Assembly (NCBI GenBank): GCA_038087015.1
Contig: JASBNA010000005.1
Coordinates: 310,001-374,000, forward strand
Direction of reading: 5' to 3'
DNA length: 64,000 bases
DNA from: Cerrena zonata
Taxonomy: Eukaryota > Basidiomycota > Agaricomycetes > Polyporales > Cerrenaceae
Part shown: positions 26,363 through 37,702 of the stretch, one piece after another
How positions within the stretch are numbered: position 1 is the first letter of the stretch
Layout: each line of letters opens with the position of its first letter
Notes under the pieces: model-generated
What the model saw: the letters and a program-made list of their open reading frames with translations, nothing else
Database searches by the model: none
What the model was told of the DNA's origin: nothing
Position numbers and translations under genes: made by a program

Positions 26363-28130
26363 ATGGCTCAAGCTCTAGCTATTATCAAAAGAACCCTCTT
26401 TGAACTACAAGGAGACTGGGGTGTCGAGCAAATAGACGTCGATGCTGAAAAGGATGATGAAATTGAAGCCTTGGATAATTATGTAGATCTCATCGAAGCT
26501 GAAGAGGCTGCATCTAAGCGAGGCGAGCAATACCTAGGAGGAGTTGATATGAATCTATCGGACACTTTACCAGTTGACCGTCCAGACTTCGCTACTATAG
26601 TGAAAGAAGCATCTGCTGATATTGTTGTCAAAACTACCCGCGACGAGTACGAGAGGTATGTCGGCATCAATATTAAGCTTTGTAAACCAAGCTAAGAGAA
26701 ATATAACAGACTCTGGAAGCAGTTTATCCAGTTCTGTACATCCCAACGAATTCAATTCTTCCGAAACTCCGAGGAACTTCTGAAGTCATTGCCATCCTTA
26801 CCTGCTGACCTTCCAGTGTGGATTGTCACTTGGATTATGGACAAGTACGTATATTTTGATACAGTGGCACTCAAGCTACTAATACGATACTTATGCAAAA
26901 TCAGGGCTGATGAAAAGGACATCTTCACGGGAAACCCGAAGGGCCCTGACGTTCCGCGTGCTACGTACAATGCTGCACAGAAGATGCGGGCAGCAATTAG
27001 TCACAAGTTTGGGCGAGAGTTTGAGCAATACACACAACGGTGGCAGGAGAGTACAACACATCCTGGGTTGTTCACCGGAAACCCATCACTTTCACCCACT
27101 GTCTGTCAATATATGATTAGCCTTCGTCGGCGAAAGGTACTCACTCTTTTTTATTCATTTATACCTCTATATGTCATTGACTGACACGGTGACACGTTTA
27201 TAGGCACAGGCAGGCGAAGCTGTCACTAGTGCCCGTGCGATTGATAGTGACACTATGCTGAAGCTTTTCACCTTCAATATCAACTTTCCCCAAGACGTGC
27301 TTGCTCCAGTTAGTCGTCAGGCTGACCGTACTGATTGGGGTGGATATCGTGTCCGACTGATGATGCAAACCATCTATATAATCGCTTTTCTTTGTTTGCT
27401 TCGTTTTGACGAGGTACTTTCCATTACATGGGAGAACGTGCATCTCGAGGAGTGGGAAAATACCTTCCGTATCTGCCTTGAGCTTAGTGTCCGGAAAACA
27501 CATCAGTTTGGAGGTACGTTCAAGTTGCTCTACCGAAGTCATATATATATATAACGGTATAATTCTTTTATAATTTTTTGCTTCATAGGCATCGCTCCGT
27601 TTTATCTGTACCCAAACTATAACCGTCCATGGTTATGCCCGGTTTATCTGATGGCTCGGTGGTGGCAGATGTCAATGGCAATGGGCATTGACATGCGAGA
27701 GAAAGGTAGTTATGTTTTTCGAAAGAAGATAGGTAAAGATCGCATCTCTTCTTTGCCGGGTGATTCAATGGTATGTTTCTCTCTATCGGAATCTATTCAC
27801 ACTTAACTTATTGCATATCAGTCCAGCGAATCATTTCTAACATGCTTTCGAAACAACCTTTGTGATGTTGATGTGGATCCCCGCATGTACGGTACTCACT
27901 CGTTCCGTCGGGGTGGCTGCCAGTATCTTGCGATGGAGTTGCGTTGGCCATTGCGGCATATATGCACATGGGGTGGTTGGACCGAGAACTTCGATAGCCC
28001 GGGGACTATTTTCAAGTATCTTCTTTCTCGCATTGATACACCTATGATCGAGCGTGCCGATTACATGAATCCCCATCGAGAGGCAGCTGCACGGTGTGCT
28101 GCCTGCGGACGTACATGTTTTTGCGCATAG
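26363..28130 (+). CDS. tyrosine recombinase / DNA breaking-rejoining enzyme
   Basis: Site-specific recombinase of the phage-integrase/Crypton superfamily. Six exons (26363-26655, 26710-26844, 26905-27136, 27204-27513, 27589-27770, 27822-28130) sum exactly to 486 aa. Catalytic residues are visible in order: Arg287 in CLLRFDEVLSI, a likely Lys in VRKTHQF, His410 and Arg413 in THSFRRGG, Trp434/Trp437 region in HICTWGGW, and nucleophile Tyr450 in IFKYLL. All expected residues are present, so the enzyme may be active. The N-terminal ~200 residues, acidic then helical, would be the core-binding part. The tail CAACGRTCFC has four cysteines. The intact splice structure and lack of stops indicate recent function. 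Confidence 0.85.
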
Positions 28131-28228
28131 TGCTTGAGTAATATATTATATGTTTGACCTCTGTTGTAATAACATAGCATACACGAATAAACTACGTGAA
28201 CAAATAAACAAATAAACACAAAAAGGAA

Positions 28229-28268
28229 TTGACAATTCAGAGGGTAGGACGAGTTGTCAATTTGACAA
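28229..28268. repeat. palindrome TTGTCAA-T-TTGACAA plus a direct copy, downstream of the recombinase
   Basis: TTGTCAA at 28254-28260 and TTGACAA at 28262-28268 form a perfect 7-bp inverted repeat with a 1-nt centre. Another TTGACAA lies at 28229-28235. Such a symmetric core resembles YR crossover sites, but this is only position and symmetry. Confidence 0.35.
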
Positions 28269-28619
28269 GACTCAGGGGAATGGGATGCCAGCTGCTGGCG
28301 GAAAGGAATGGGGAATGATTGTTGCGGATGTGTCGGAGTCAGTCAGCTACCAGGAGGAGGTGAAGGTCTTCGACATTGGCCCATAGCTATTTTGGCATGC
28401 TTAGGACCACCGGCAGACCTCTGTTGGCATTGAAGGCGACTCCGAAGGGCGAGCACCCAAACCAACAACCATAAGAGGCTGAGGAGGAGGACCACCGTGC
28501 ATGCGCATGGTCTCAGGGCACAAAGCATATCAAGGGTCAGCGATTGCCTCATGTTTGTACTCGCATGCATGGGTTGGTTCCCGAGTGTCGAACCTAGGAT
28601 CGTATTGACATCATCCATT

Positions 28620-30195
28620 CTCGACCTCAGACATGGATACTGAGGTTCTCCGTGCAGGAGGTGATCCGAAATCGTGGTGGCATAGCATTAGGACTGGGAG
28701 TAGGGTAAGGTGGTCAAGGATAGGCAACACGGGGAACACATCGACCGAGCTATCTCTTCTATGAGGACTACGAGGTCGCTGGTGGGGGAAGGCAGGCGAA
28801 TGAGAACAAGCAGCAGCGTAGTACGGCTGTTGTTGAGCATGTGGTGGTGGGTAATCGGCAGGTTGGCCTTGACGTTCCAATTCCCTTCACTGTTCACGCT
28901 CCCCATTTATGAGGGTCGGTAGGTGGAGAACGTCTATCCCATGCTGCGTCGCATTCACTAGGAACCTTCTTAAGGTAAGAAGGCAGAGACCATGGTTGAC
29001 CAGGTCCCTGGAGGTTGACAATCAAAGGACGACTTCCACTCTCGGTCCTTGAGAGGTTCAGGAGTCGCGTTACGGAGTGGGCGAGCATATGTCTGACCAG
29101 CCAATAGATCAACATGAGGAGTGGGGTGGTGAAGGAGGACAGATGTGGTTCCAGCATGCAAGCTGTTCTCCCTGTAAGCGGCATCCCAACGATCCACATC
29201 CATTGGTGCCAAAGCGTGTGGAGGAGCATGATTATCATCGAGGATGACGGATGGGGGTGGACCTCCTCTGAACGGAGCAGCAGGTGACGTTCCTCGACCA
29301 ACTGGGGGGACAGGAGGGGGTGGAGGGAAAGGGAGGTCAGCAGGACCTTGAGAATCGGTACAGAATATTGGTCGAGGACCTTCACGCAAGAAGTAGAAGG
29401 GGACTAGTAAGTCCTGTCGGCGTCGGGATGAGAGGGTTGGCGTAAGCAGTAGGGTGGACATCTTGAGGTCCAGGAGCAGCGGGGAGAGCACCACCAGTCG
29501 TCTGAGCGGTCTTCAATAACAAAAGTCGTTGTGCAATCATTGTGTTTGCTGGGTCAGGTTCAGCGGCTCGCGCGTATGCATCGATTGCATCAGAGATCTG
29601 GTTATTGCAACTCTCATACAAGGATCCCAAATCAAACCAATCCTCGAGGATGTATGGATTGATGCAGATCGCCCTCAAGTAAGCGTCAAGCGCATCACGG
29701 TACTGGTTACTTTCGAAGTAGAGTACCCCAATGGGACACCAGAACGTCGGGTTCTGACGGTCACGGTACATGGCCTGCTGGTAAGCTTCGTACACTTTGT
29801 TGTACTTCTGACCTGCCATGTAAGCTCGGCCAAGGGGGTACCAACTCAGAGGGATCTATTTCCGAAAGAATGGGGATCAGCACTTGTTTTGATACAGACA
29901 AAGGGGCCACATGAAGAGCTAAATACTTACCAGCTTCTAGACTCTTCGTGAGGTACTGGATAGCCAGATCTTGGTTCTGTTTTCCTGAACCATCCTGATG
30001 GTAAATCCGCCCCAGTTGTTGGAGGACGTTAGTATATCCGGGGTTATCGCTGACTACATGTTCATAGCCATCTCGCATGAGCCAACTGTGCAAAGCACAT
30101 GTTAGATCAGGGCCATATGAGTTATCCGATGTGGGTATGGCACTCACATCGTGTGTCCGTTCGTAAACATGACCAAATGTCGGTGTTGGCGAGAG
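28620..30195 (-). pseudogene. decayed, 5'-truncated CYC8/SSN6 corepressor copy
   Basis: CYC8/SSN6 is the TPR subunit of the Tup1-Cyc8 global corepressor. The fragment reads FGHVYER, then VLQQLGRIYHQDG and NQDLAIQYLTKSLEA, then the TPR stretch MAGQKYNKVYEAYQQA, FWCPIGVLYFESNQYRDALDAY and FDLGSLYESCNNQISDAIDAY, then Pro-rich tail pieces (APMDVDRW, FRGGPPPSVILDD, ADYPPPHAQQQPYY). The parts fall in different reverse-strand frames. One shift is near 29841-29855 (DPS is followed by SWYPLGRAY in another frame, as if about 8 nt were lost), another near 29386, and others downstream. The gene's N-terminal TPRs are absent. The true CYC8 gene must lie elsewhere. It abuts the recombinase block. Confidence 0.8.
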
Positions 30196-30225
30196 GGTTG
30201 GGCGGATTCTTGAGTATACAATCAA

Positions 30226-30882
30226 GGGACTCTTGTTGTTTCCCTTGTTTCTTGTATATTATATCTAGATGGAAAAGTATCTCGTTCGCCTTGTCGGGAC
30301 TAAAATATTCCCTGCTACATCGAAATATTATTAATCGTTATTGTTGTGCTGTAGAGGATGGACAAACCTTTTTCCATCTAAAGAACAGAACAGAAGGGCT
30401 CCTCTGCATGATACAAGGAGCCGTATCGGTCGTATCGAATGCCGATACCATGCTATAGCTTGGGGTCATCCTGAGAATACTGGTGTCAGTAATTGTGTTA
30501 GAAGTGACGGGCAACTGACCTTGAGCTTATGAAGGTAATAGAGAGTCCATTGAGAAAAGAGGAGTGGGACCATTAACGAGGTATCAAATGCATAAATAGT
30601 TGGCTGCGTTGAGTGGTAGTGGTAGGTGACAGAGAAACCTGCTGGCAGAAACGAGGCGCCAGCAATGGGACTCAAAGCCATTGCCATTTTCGGAACAATT
30701 ATGCTTAATCTGGATAATCGCACAATTACTAAGCCGCCCACATTTTCGAAACAACTGGAGACAAATTTGTTCAATTCATATACAAATACACAAGCACATA
30801 CACACACTATACACTACTATACACAGATCTACAGAAGATATGGAGCATATTCAAGCAATAATGTAACAATTGGCGAAGTATT
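30226..30882. other. intergenic, no gene recognised
   Basis: About 0.65 kb between the truncated end of the CYC8 copy and the stop codon of the XPG-like gene. AT-rich with a CACA-rich stretch near 30790-30830; no coding signal. Confidence 0.35.
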
Positions 30883-32699
30883 CTAGGCATGATCGCTATC
30901 CGAATCGTCATTTGTAAGATCGATGACAGTATCATCATCGACACGCGTGAGGTCAATGACCTCAGGATTGATTGAAGTAGGATCTTCGATATCAGGATCT
31001 ACCCAACCTGTGAGTATGTCAAATAGATTGGGGGAGGGGTTGGGGATACGCAGAGCAGAATGTAACTGCAGCTTGCACTGCGGTCGTGCACGAAGAACAA
31101 GCGGAGCAGGTACGTATAAGACACTTGCCCCTCGAAGGCAAAAGACGTCATCGACAGCAACAACAGGCAATACAATCCGGATCTTGAGGATCCATTGCTC
31201 ATGGATGAGACGGCAGTCCTCCACTTTGATCTCAGGGCTGTCTTCCGATGTAAACGGCTCTTGCGTTGATAGGAGCTGGAAGAGAGAATACACATCAGAT
31301 ACCAGACAATCAATACGATGTACACGTCGCTCACCCGAGTTAAAGATTTACATTTCTCATCCTGGGTAATGGTCTCTTGTAGGAGTGCTCGGAAGGCGAC
31401 ACCAGTGTTGATGCTTGGTTTGAGTCTTTCGAACATGAGGTTTCCTGTTGGAGAAGAGAAGAGCTTGATACACATTTGCAGAATACCATGTATGTCAGGC
31501 ATCGTCAGCAACCAGTGCTGAGTTGAAAGAACCTGGGCGGTCGAAGTGACTGGCCGTACATAGCCCCTCGCGATCTTTAAGTTGGGGAAGAGGGTGGGAA
31601 GAGAAGACACGAGGGTCTCGCAGGAACTACCAACGTAGTTCAGGGGATCACGACGGAGGTAATCAATGAATTCGCAGGTCCAGTCATGAATGAAGCGGAG
31701 CGGAACTTCATCTCCAAAGTCCTCAATGGCGTGGAGGAGTCTATCACCGAAACCATAACGCGCAAGGGCTCGTGTAACAATGAGAGGCTGCGCATTGCTC
31801 TGCACGGTAAGCAAATCAACATAAGCTCACAACATATCAATCAAGAGGCAAAGACATACGTTATGATATTGGAATTCAAGCATGAGGGCAGCAAGCACCA
31901 TATCACCGCGAGTGATACGGTTTTCTGCAAGGATGTGGTGCACCTCATACACCGTGACTTGTTCGATGTGGGTCAGATTTACACTACACATTATGATATA
32001 AGCTTTTGAGCTCCAACAAGTAAAAAGAAGGAACATACGGTACAACGACTGAAAGAGCGCCATAAAGAAATGCGCGAACGTCTTTGGTTAAGACCGCATC
32101 AATCTTTCCAAGGGCACTTAACGTGCCAAGTTCAGCAAGGGCATCTCCCGGTGCCTAAACATATACACAATAATTAGAAGAATCCTCTCGACAATGAAAA
32201 GACAAGCGGACTTACAGTGTGAACATGAAACCCACAAGCAGCTGTCATAGTTATAAACGAGTCCATTACATGCTGCGGAAGCATGACGTCTTCAGCTGGA
32301 TGAGCATCGAAAACGAAAATAACATTGGTGAGTGTAGAGAGGAGCCGGGCGAGCTGATTGAAGAGCAGCCGCAATTGGGCAGCAGGACCTGCAAGAGCAG
32401 TGGCATGGGTAACCCGAAGCCAGTCGCTTTTAGAAAGGGGTCAGCACACACACGGGAGGGGTGTCTCAATGACAAAGATGTCACATACCTGGCATTCACT
32501 CCGAGGCGGTAGCCTTTGGCTGCAGGGTGATCAAAGTATCCACAGCGGAGAGCGAGTACGTTGAGAGACTCGTATGTCTTCCCAGACGATTCAATCAACT
32601 ACAGATCAAGTAGGATCAGGTGTGGGGTACAATGAAAAAAATTCTGAGAATAATCACCTTCCAGAGACGTTGAACTCGTAAAGGTGGAGGAGTAGCCAT
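30883..32699 (-). CDS. XPG/FEN1-like PIN-domain protein with degenerate active site and tandem SIMs
   Basis: Related to the structure-specific flap/Holliday nucleases (FEN1, GEN1/Yen1), a family expanded in mushrooms. Seven exons (32658-32699, 32489-32598, 32216-32426, 32039-32154, 31860-31983, 31335-31799, 30883-31275) give 486 aa. The XPG-N part has YRLGVNASDWL, where Asn49 replaces the first catalytic Asp (usually GIDAS), and VIFVFDAHP with Asp91 kept. The XPG-I part reads APGDALAEL and LTKDVRAFLYG. By comparison with FEN1, Glu158 is Asp125, Glu160 is Leu127, Asp179 is kept as Asp146, and Asp181 is Arg148. So metal binding is probably lost. The C-terminus has two SUMO-interaction motifs, EVIDLT and TVIDLT, before an acidic tail. 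It is probably a DNA-structure binder or regulator rather than a nuclease. Confidence 0.8.
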
Positions 32700-33960
32700 G
32701 ACCAGCGTGAATATGTGTTCTGTGTGATAAGTGAGCTTGCAAGGATGCCCGAGACGGCATGCAAATAGGATGGAGGAGAGAGACGAATACAAGCGAGGAT
32801 AGGAGGCGAGACATAGTGGTAGACAAGAGGCGAAGGGACTGTAAATCGGAGTAAGGAAGGACTGTAAATGTTCCACTTGCGCAGGATTTCGCAAGTCGTT
32901 TTGGCGTGAGCTCCCGCAAGAATCGACCGCACACGAAACCTTTCCGAACTGGAAGATTCACAGTCTTTTTGGGCGGCTTTACAGTCTCCAGTGGCCGCAT
33001 CGGCATTTGTCAGCAGGGTTCCGTTTGCAGGGGATTCGTCACCTCCTGCCACCTCACACACACGTTGAGCCTTTCTCTGCCTTGATTGTGCCCGAATTCA
33101 TGCGTTTTTCATTTCCTCAGTCTCGATATTAACCGTTTTGCTACAATTCTACTCGTCTCTGATGCCTCCGGCGTTTTTCTAATACTCCCCGAGCCCCCAC
33201 TCGCCCCATGTCTCACTCGTCTTCGCGGTGCTTGGGGACGCCTCGACGGATTGGGCTGGCGCGACCCCACGTGCCCGTCACGCTTGGAGCAGGCGTCTAA
33301 GGGACTCGGAATTAACAGGATCCCAGTCTTACTTCCAATGACTATCGTCACAGTGTGACTGGCACGTGAAGCACTCAGTCTACGTCGTTTCTGATGGGAT
33401 AAGTAACAATAAGCCGGGCGTTTAACCCCTTACGTGTCGAAAAGCTCCTCATCAACTACAAATGAGGTAGTGCGAGTATGCCAGCGCTAGCCAAAACCTG
33501 TGACGGGCAGTATGCACGTGATGTCATTGGAAGTGTTGTGGGTCTACCTTAGTAGTTGCGGTACAGCGTGAGTTATAGCTAGCATCGTATCTTGCTGGCA
33601 TGCCTACCCATGGTTCTTCATGAATCTAATCAAGCTTCCATTCCACGAACCCCAGTCTATTGACATAAGCTCAACAAAGTACATTAGTACTTCGTAGCTC
33701 CGAAGCATCTACTGCGTCGACAGTGACACTACACAGCCTTGACGTCGCGTTATACTGCACAATACGGTACGCGTTACACATACGTACCTATGTTGATCAA
33801 CACAGAACTCTAAAAAGGAGGCTACTCATGATCACCTGACAAAAACGTGTTGACCTCTTGGTGGGCTGCGAAACGCATTTTAGTGCCACATCATTTTAAT
33901 TACGGCCGTCTTGTTTCTCGTTATACTTGTTCCCTGAATTGTTTGCTGACGATCATTTCC
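32700..33960. other. intergenic, no gene recognised
   Basis: About 1.3 kb of upstream sequence of the XPG-like gene and the F-box remnant. Reverse-strand ORFs at 32599-33061 overlap the first exon in other frames and show no domain. Confidence 0.35.
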
Positions 33961-35227
33961 ATGTCTTTGTGCCAGGAGATTATAGACCAGATTATCGACA
34001 ACTTGGAAAGCCCCTCGAGCTTTCTGAAAGTGTGTTCCCTCATCTCGCATGCTTGACTTCCGCGGAGCCAGAGCATACTCCATGCACAACTGACGATCGG
34101 AAGATCCGGGCTGGGCACAGAGAAACTATCTTTCTATGAAAAACATCAACACCTTCTCGGATATGTCAAGAAATTGAGGCTGGAAAATGTTTTGCAAAAA
34201 AACCTTCAAGGGATCTTGGGGGATGTGGCCATCCACAACCTACAGAGCCTCTCTCTGACGGGTTTGTCTCTACGACACGGCAGGAAGTCTGGCGGATATT
34301 TTCTTTGTAAAAGCTATTCCTCTATCACTTCTCTCTCGTTGGAAAAGGTCGCGTTTGACGCGCCCTATGACTTGATTTCCTTCATTACTTCTTTCCCTCG
34401 CCTTCTAGACCTGTCACTCTGTCACTCTCACAGACGACGGTGTGAACCACGCTTGAGCAGCAAAAAGGACGACAACGACAATTCTGTGGACCCCCCTCTC
34501 ACAGACCTCCCAATACCCCTTAACCTACGCCATCTCACTGTGGATCTCACCGAAGGATCCAAACATTTTGCCCGCTACCTGTGACATGCATCATGCACTA
34601 TCCTTGACATCCCTCGACATAATCCTGAATGAGAATCGAGACAACCTGTCTGAGATTCTAATCCCTATGGTTAAAGACACTGTAACCCGATTGTGTCAAA
34701 GTGACAATAGTAAGTTCAAACCCGATAATATCTGTGGTGTGTATATCTTTCTATCTTGAACTTGAATATCTGGGTCTTGTTGCTAATGCATTGTCTATCT
34801 TTTAGGACCAACATTGTTCCATTTCACACAATTAACCAACGTAATTCTCACTGAGACTGTGGATTGGGGCCATAACAAGAAGTTGACCTGGATCGAGGAC
34901 ACTATTATCAAACTCAACTACGACTCTTTAGAAGAAATGGTGTTAAGGTTACGAATCGCCAAACCATGGCAAGTAACGATCAAAAACACCAGGCGATTAC
35001 TGGGGCATTTACCGTCAATTGATAACCATGTTGCGAAACAAGTAACGCTGAATGTTAAGTCGAGCCGGCCATTCGTGTTCAACGTCTGTTTGCCTGTTGA
35101 TTTTCGGCGAACCATGGACATTTCGCAGATCATTGCGGTGATCAAAAACCTCTGTAGTCGATGTGACAAAATCGGCGTGTTGAAGTTTAGCCACTGGGAC
35201 CCAGACTCCGATGACGAGACTTATTGA
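33961..35227 (+). pseudogene. F-box protein pseudogene (nonsense plus frameshift)
   Basis: The frame from ATG 33961 reads an F-box (LCQEIIDQIIDNLESPSSF, then LKVCSLISHA) and meets TGA at 34054-34056 where F-box proteins usually have Trp (HAW). The same frame then runs open for 176 more codons (LPRSQSILHAQLTIG, LRLENVL, LQSLSLTGLSL) to about 34584. Coding sequence resumes in the +1 frame (ALSLTSLDIILNENRD), indicating an indel near 34575-34590. A GTGTGT..TTTAG intron (34739-34805) leads to the last part, ending SHWDPDSDDETY at 35227. Two independent lesions argue for a pseudogene over an error. Short upstream ATGs do not restore the frame. Confidence 0.7.
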
Positions 35228-35701
35228 TGATGGCGTGCTGTGCATTGGGGTGATTATGTATGAAAGCTTAGTTTTATTGCTCTGATTATCGTACTGCATG
35301 TGAATTTGACATATGGTATTATTTGTTACTTGAAAGTATTCGTGCGTCATGAAGGAATTGCATTGAGGCCACAACCAGTCCAAGACTATAGGTATACTCG
35401 AGTAAGGAGAATACCTCTTGATATTACCGTTCGTATTTGCCCTGCATCATACCTAGCCCTTGCAAACAGAAAACCGGGCAATCCGGAATATAACCTACCT
35501 CAGGCTACCCCTACCATGACTAAGTAATCGAGTCATGGCCTTGACGCCACAGTATATAAGAATTTGTTACGACTGTGCACCGACTCGGACATACTCTTCC
35601 CACCAGCCACCTCATTCTACGGTATGTGGAATTTTTTGTCTGACACTGTGCACCGTGGTCTTGAATTTAACATACTTTTAAGTCAACGCGCCATTGGTAT
35701 T
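35228..35701. other. intergenic upstream of isochorismatase gene
   Basis: About 0.5 kb. A TATATAAG near 35552-35559 (AGTATATAAGAATTTG) lies about 145 bp before the chosen ATG and may be its TATA box. Nothing else was recognised. Confidence 0.4.
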
Positions 35702-36277
35702 ATGTCTTCGATCCCTCTCACAAAACCCGTTCTACTGTTAATCGACAACCAAGTCGGTCTTGACCGATCAGCCCCACGGTCGACACCCACCTATGAAGAA
35801 AATATCCCCAGGCTCCTTTCTGCTTTCCGTGCACGCGGTTACCCCGTATTCCATGTAGCTCATCATTCAATTGACCCTAACTCCAAGTTGAACCCAAAGA
35901 CCAATCCTGGAGGCGAGGACTTCTACCCGTTTGCACGACCTATCGAAGGGGAACCCGTATTCGTGAAGCATGTGAATTCTGCTTTTATCGGAACAAACTT
36001 GGAAGAAAAGCTCAGGGAAGTGGGTGTCAAGGAGCTTGTTGTGGCAGGATTGACTACAGATCATTGCGTGAGCACATCGGTCAGAATGGCTGCCAATCTT
36101 GCCATAACGGGTGAAGAAGGGGTGGTTTATTTGGTAGAGGACGCAACGGGGACCTGGGGCAAAGGTGGATGGGATGCAGAGACCGTACACAAGGTACACG
36201 TTGCAAGTTTGGATGACGAATTTGCAAGCATTGTGACAACCAAAGATGTCGTCCAAGCGGTGGAGAATAGTGTATAA
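35702..36277 (+). CDS. isochorismatase-like cysteine hydrolase
   Basis: Cytosolic hydrolase of the isochorismatase/nicotinamidase superfamily, 191 aa with no intron. The catalytic triad is visible: Asp15 (LLLIDNQ), Lys89 (VFVKHVNSAF) and Cys122 (GLTTDHCVSTSVRMA), with the usual cis-peptide region before Cys. The length is typical for the family. I start at 35702 (MSSIPLT) because the frame upstream to 35564 lies within the probable TATA/leader region and adds 46 residues without homology. The exact substrate (isochorismate, nicotinamide, N-carbamoyl compounds) cannot be read from sequence. Convergent with the SnoaL-like gene, 131 bp apart. Confidence 0.9.
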   Translation: MSSIPLTKPVLLLIDNQVGLDRSAPRSTPTYEENIPRLLSAFRARGYPVFHVAHHSIDPNSKLNPKTNPGGEDFYPFARPIEGEPVFVKHVNSAFIGTNLEEKLREVGVKELVVAGLTTDHCVSTSVRMAANLAITGEEGVVYLVEDATGTWGKGGWDAETVHKVHVASLDDEFASIVTTKDVVQAVENSV

Positions 36278-36408
36278 AACCTGTCCCTTTGTATCCCCTT
36301 TTGGCGACGGAGATTCATGTCGCCCCGCACTCCAATCATAACCTAAAATATATTGCCTACAGCGTAGCAATAGCAAGTACGCATCGTATAGAGTCGTGGA
36401 ATTTGTCC

Positions 36409-37129
36409 TCACAGGAACTCGGCATCTTGTGGTTTCACCCAGCCCAACTGTTTCCACACTAAAATCAAACATTCTCATTAACTCACGATGTGCTCCACTA
36501 GGTAGAAAAGGACTTACTGCGCATCTTGTCCCAGTCCTTCCACCAATGTTTTATCTTTCCCGTCTCCTCGTCAATCACAAAATTCCCAGCTGCAGTCCAC
36601 TCGGCACTATTTCCAGTAGCTGGTATACCGTTATGCGGCCCTCCATTGTGTGAACCTCTAGCCGTGTAGCGAAGTGATACGAAGTTGCCTACGACCGAGG
36701 TAAGTATTGATCTCAACTTCTCAACTCCGGGTATCACAGTACATACCTTTGGGACTAACAATATCGAACCTCACGATGCGCAAGTCCGATAGAGCACTCA
36801 TTACTTTGGCGTGTTCGTCCGCATATCCCTCTGCAGAGTGCGCCTTCGGGAAAGTACTAACAGCTTCGAAAGTATCGTTCGGGGCGCAAAGATGCTTCAC
36901 TGATTCTGTGCCCTTGTTATCGGTCGGGGAGTAAGCAATCTATAGAACGAGAAAAGTGAACCAAGATTCTACGTTGTAAGAGAGGGGATTATACCTCCAT
37001 GTAGCTCAAGACGGTTTGGACGTTCTTCGCCTCCACGGCTGTTATTTCGCTTGGGAAATTCTCGATGGCTATGGAAACACCAAAACGATTCTTGGTCTCG
37101 TCAGCGGAGAGTTTGATAGATGTAGCCAT
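36409..37129 (-). CDS. SnoaL/NTF2-like protein
   Basis: Four exons (36995-37129, 36747-36939, 36518-36688, 36409-36458) give 182 aa. The C-terminal half has the SnoaL-type pattern: FVSLRYTARGSHNG, then GNSAEWTAAGNFVID, then KHWWKDWDKM and the short last exon ending QLGWV. This is an alpha+beta barrel of the NTF2 superfamily, used by polyketide cyclases, ester cyclases and many unassigned proteins. No catalytic pair can be assigned with certainty. The last exon follows a GTAAGT donor in the MRS frame and is supported by phase (499 + 50 nt). Not obviously linked to the neighbouring genes. Confidence 0.8.
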
Positions 37130-37702
37130 CGTGATATAGAGTATATTGTTGATGAGTACTGATACGCTATAACACCGTAGGTAAGATGAGCGTAATGTCT
37201 GGTTGAGCAGGAAGACACTGAGGTGTATTTGTACCCCTGAACAACCATGCTTGAAGGGAATTAAGGGGCTTGCTAGATCTCAATAGTGACGTTATGTTGT
37301 TGAATTGTCATTCTTAACTTTAACCAAGCTGTGGGAAGACGCTATTCTTGCATTGGAGAGGGGATCAAGGGACCATCGAAGTTACCAGCGGATGATAACT
37401 GAATTGAATGGGTATTGAGGGTTATTATAAGTAACAATGTAGATCTTCGAATCCGGAACGGAAGTGGAGGTAAAAATAAACGAACATTACCAGCCCGAAG
37501 CTTTGGTGAGAGGACCATAGGATTCCAGCCTTAAGCGAGTACCGGCGAGAATTCAAGTGGATCTAGCATCGCCTGACGACTTATATTACGGCGAACCGCA
37601 TAGCGAAGAAATGGGGTCCCGTCGGTATTCCTTTGAGAGAGTGCCAAATCGTCAGAACTTAAACGGAAATCGGTATGAGAGGGGGGCTTACAATTACATT
37701 GC
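37130..37702. other. intergenic, no gene recognised
   Basis: About 0.57 kb between the SnoaL-like gene start and the 3' end of the next F-box gene. No coding or RNA signal. Confidence 0.35.

Larger units (their letters stand above)
24372..28268. mobile_element. candidate tyrosine-recombinase element (SAP protein + YR pair)
   Basis: Two divergent genes, one for a SAP-domain protein and one for a site-specific tyrosine recombinase, lie between a tRNA gene and a decayed CYC8 copy. The layout suits a cargo-poor DNA transposon of the Crypton/YR kind. No target-site duplication or pair of terminal repeats was found by eye, so the ends are unknown and the given bounds cover only the genes and the 3' palindrome. 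Confidence 0.4.

Noticed and set aside
27545..27552. Short AT dinucleotide run as a functional element
   Set aside because: Lies inside an intron of the recombinase gene and is a simple low-complexity stretch.
24372..28130. Retrotransposon (LTR or DIRS) interpretation of the recombinase block
   Set aside because: No reverse transcriptase, RNase H, gag-like frame or long terminal repeats were seen; only the recombinase and the SAP gene.
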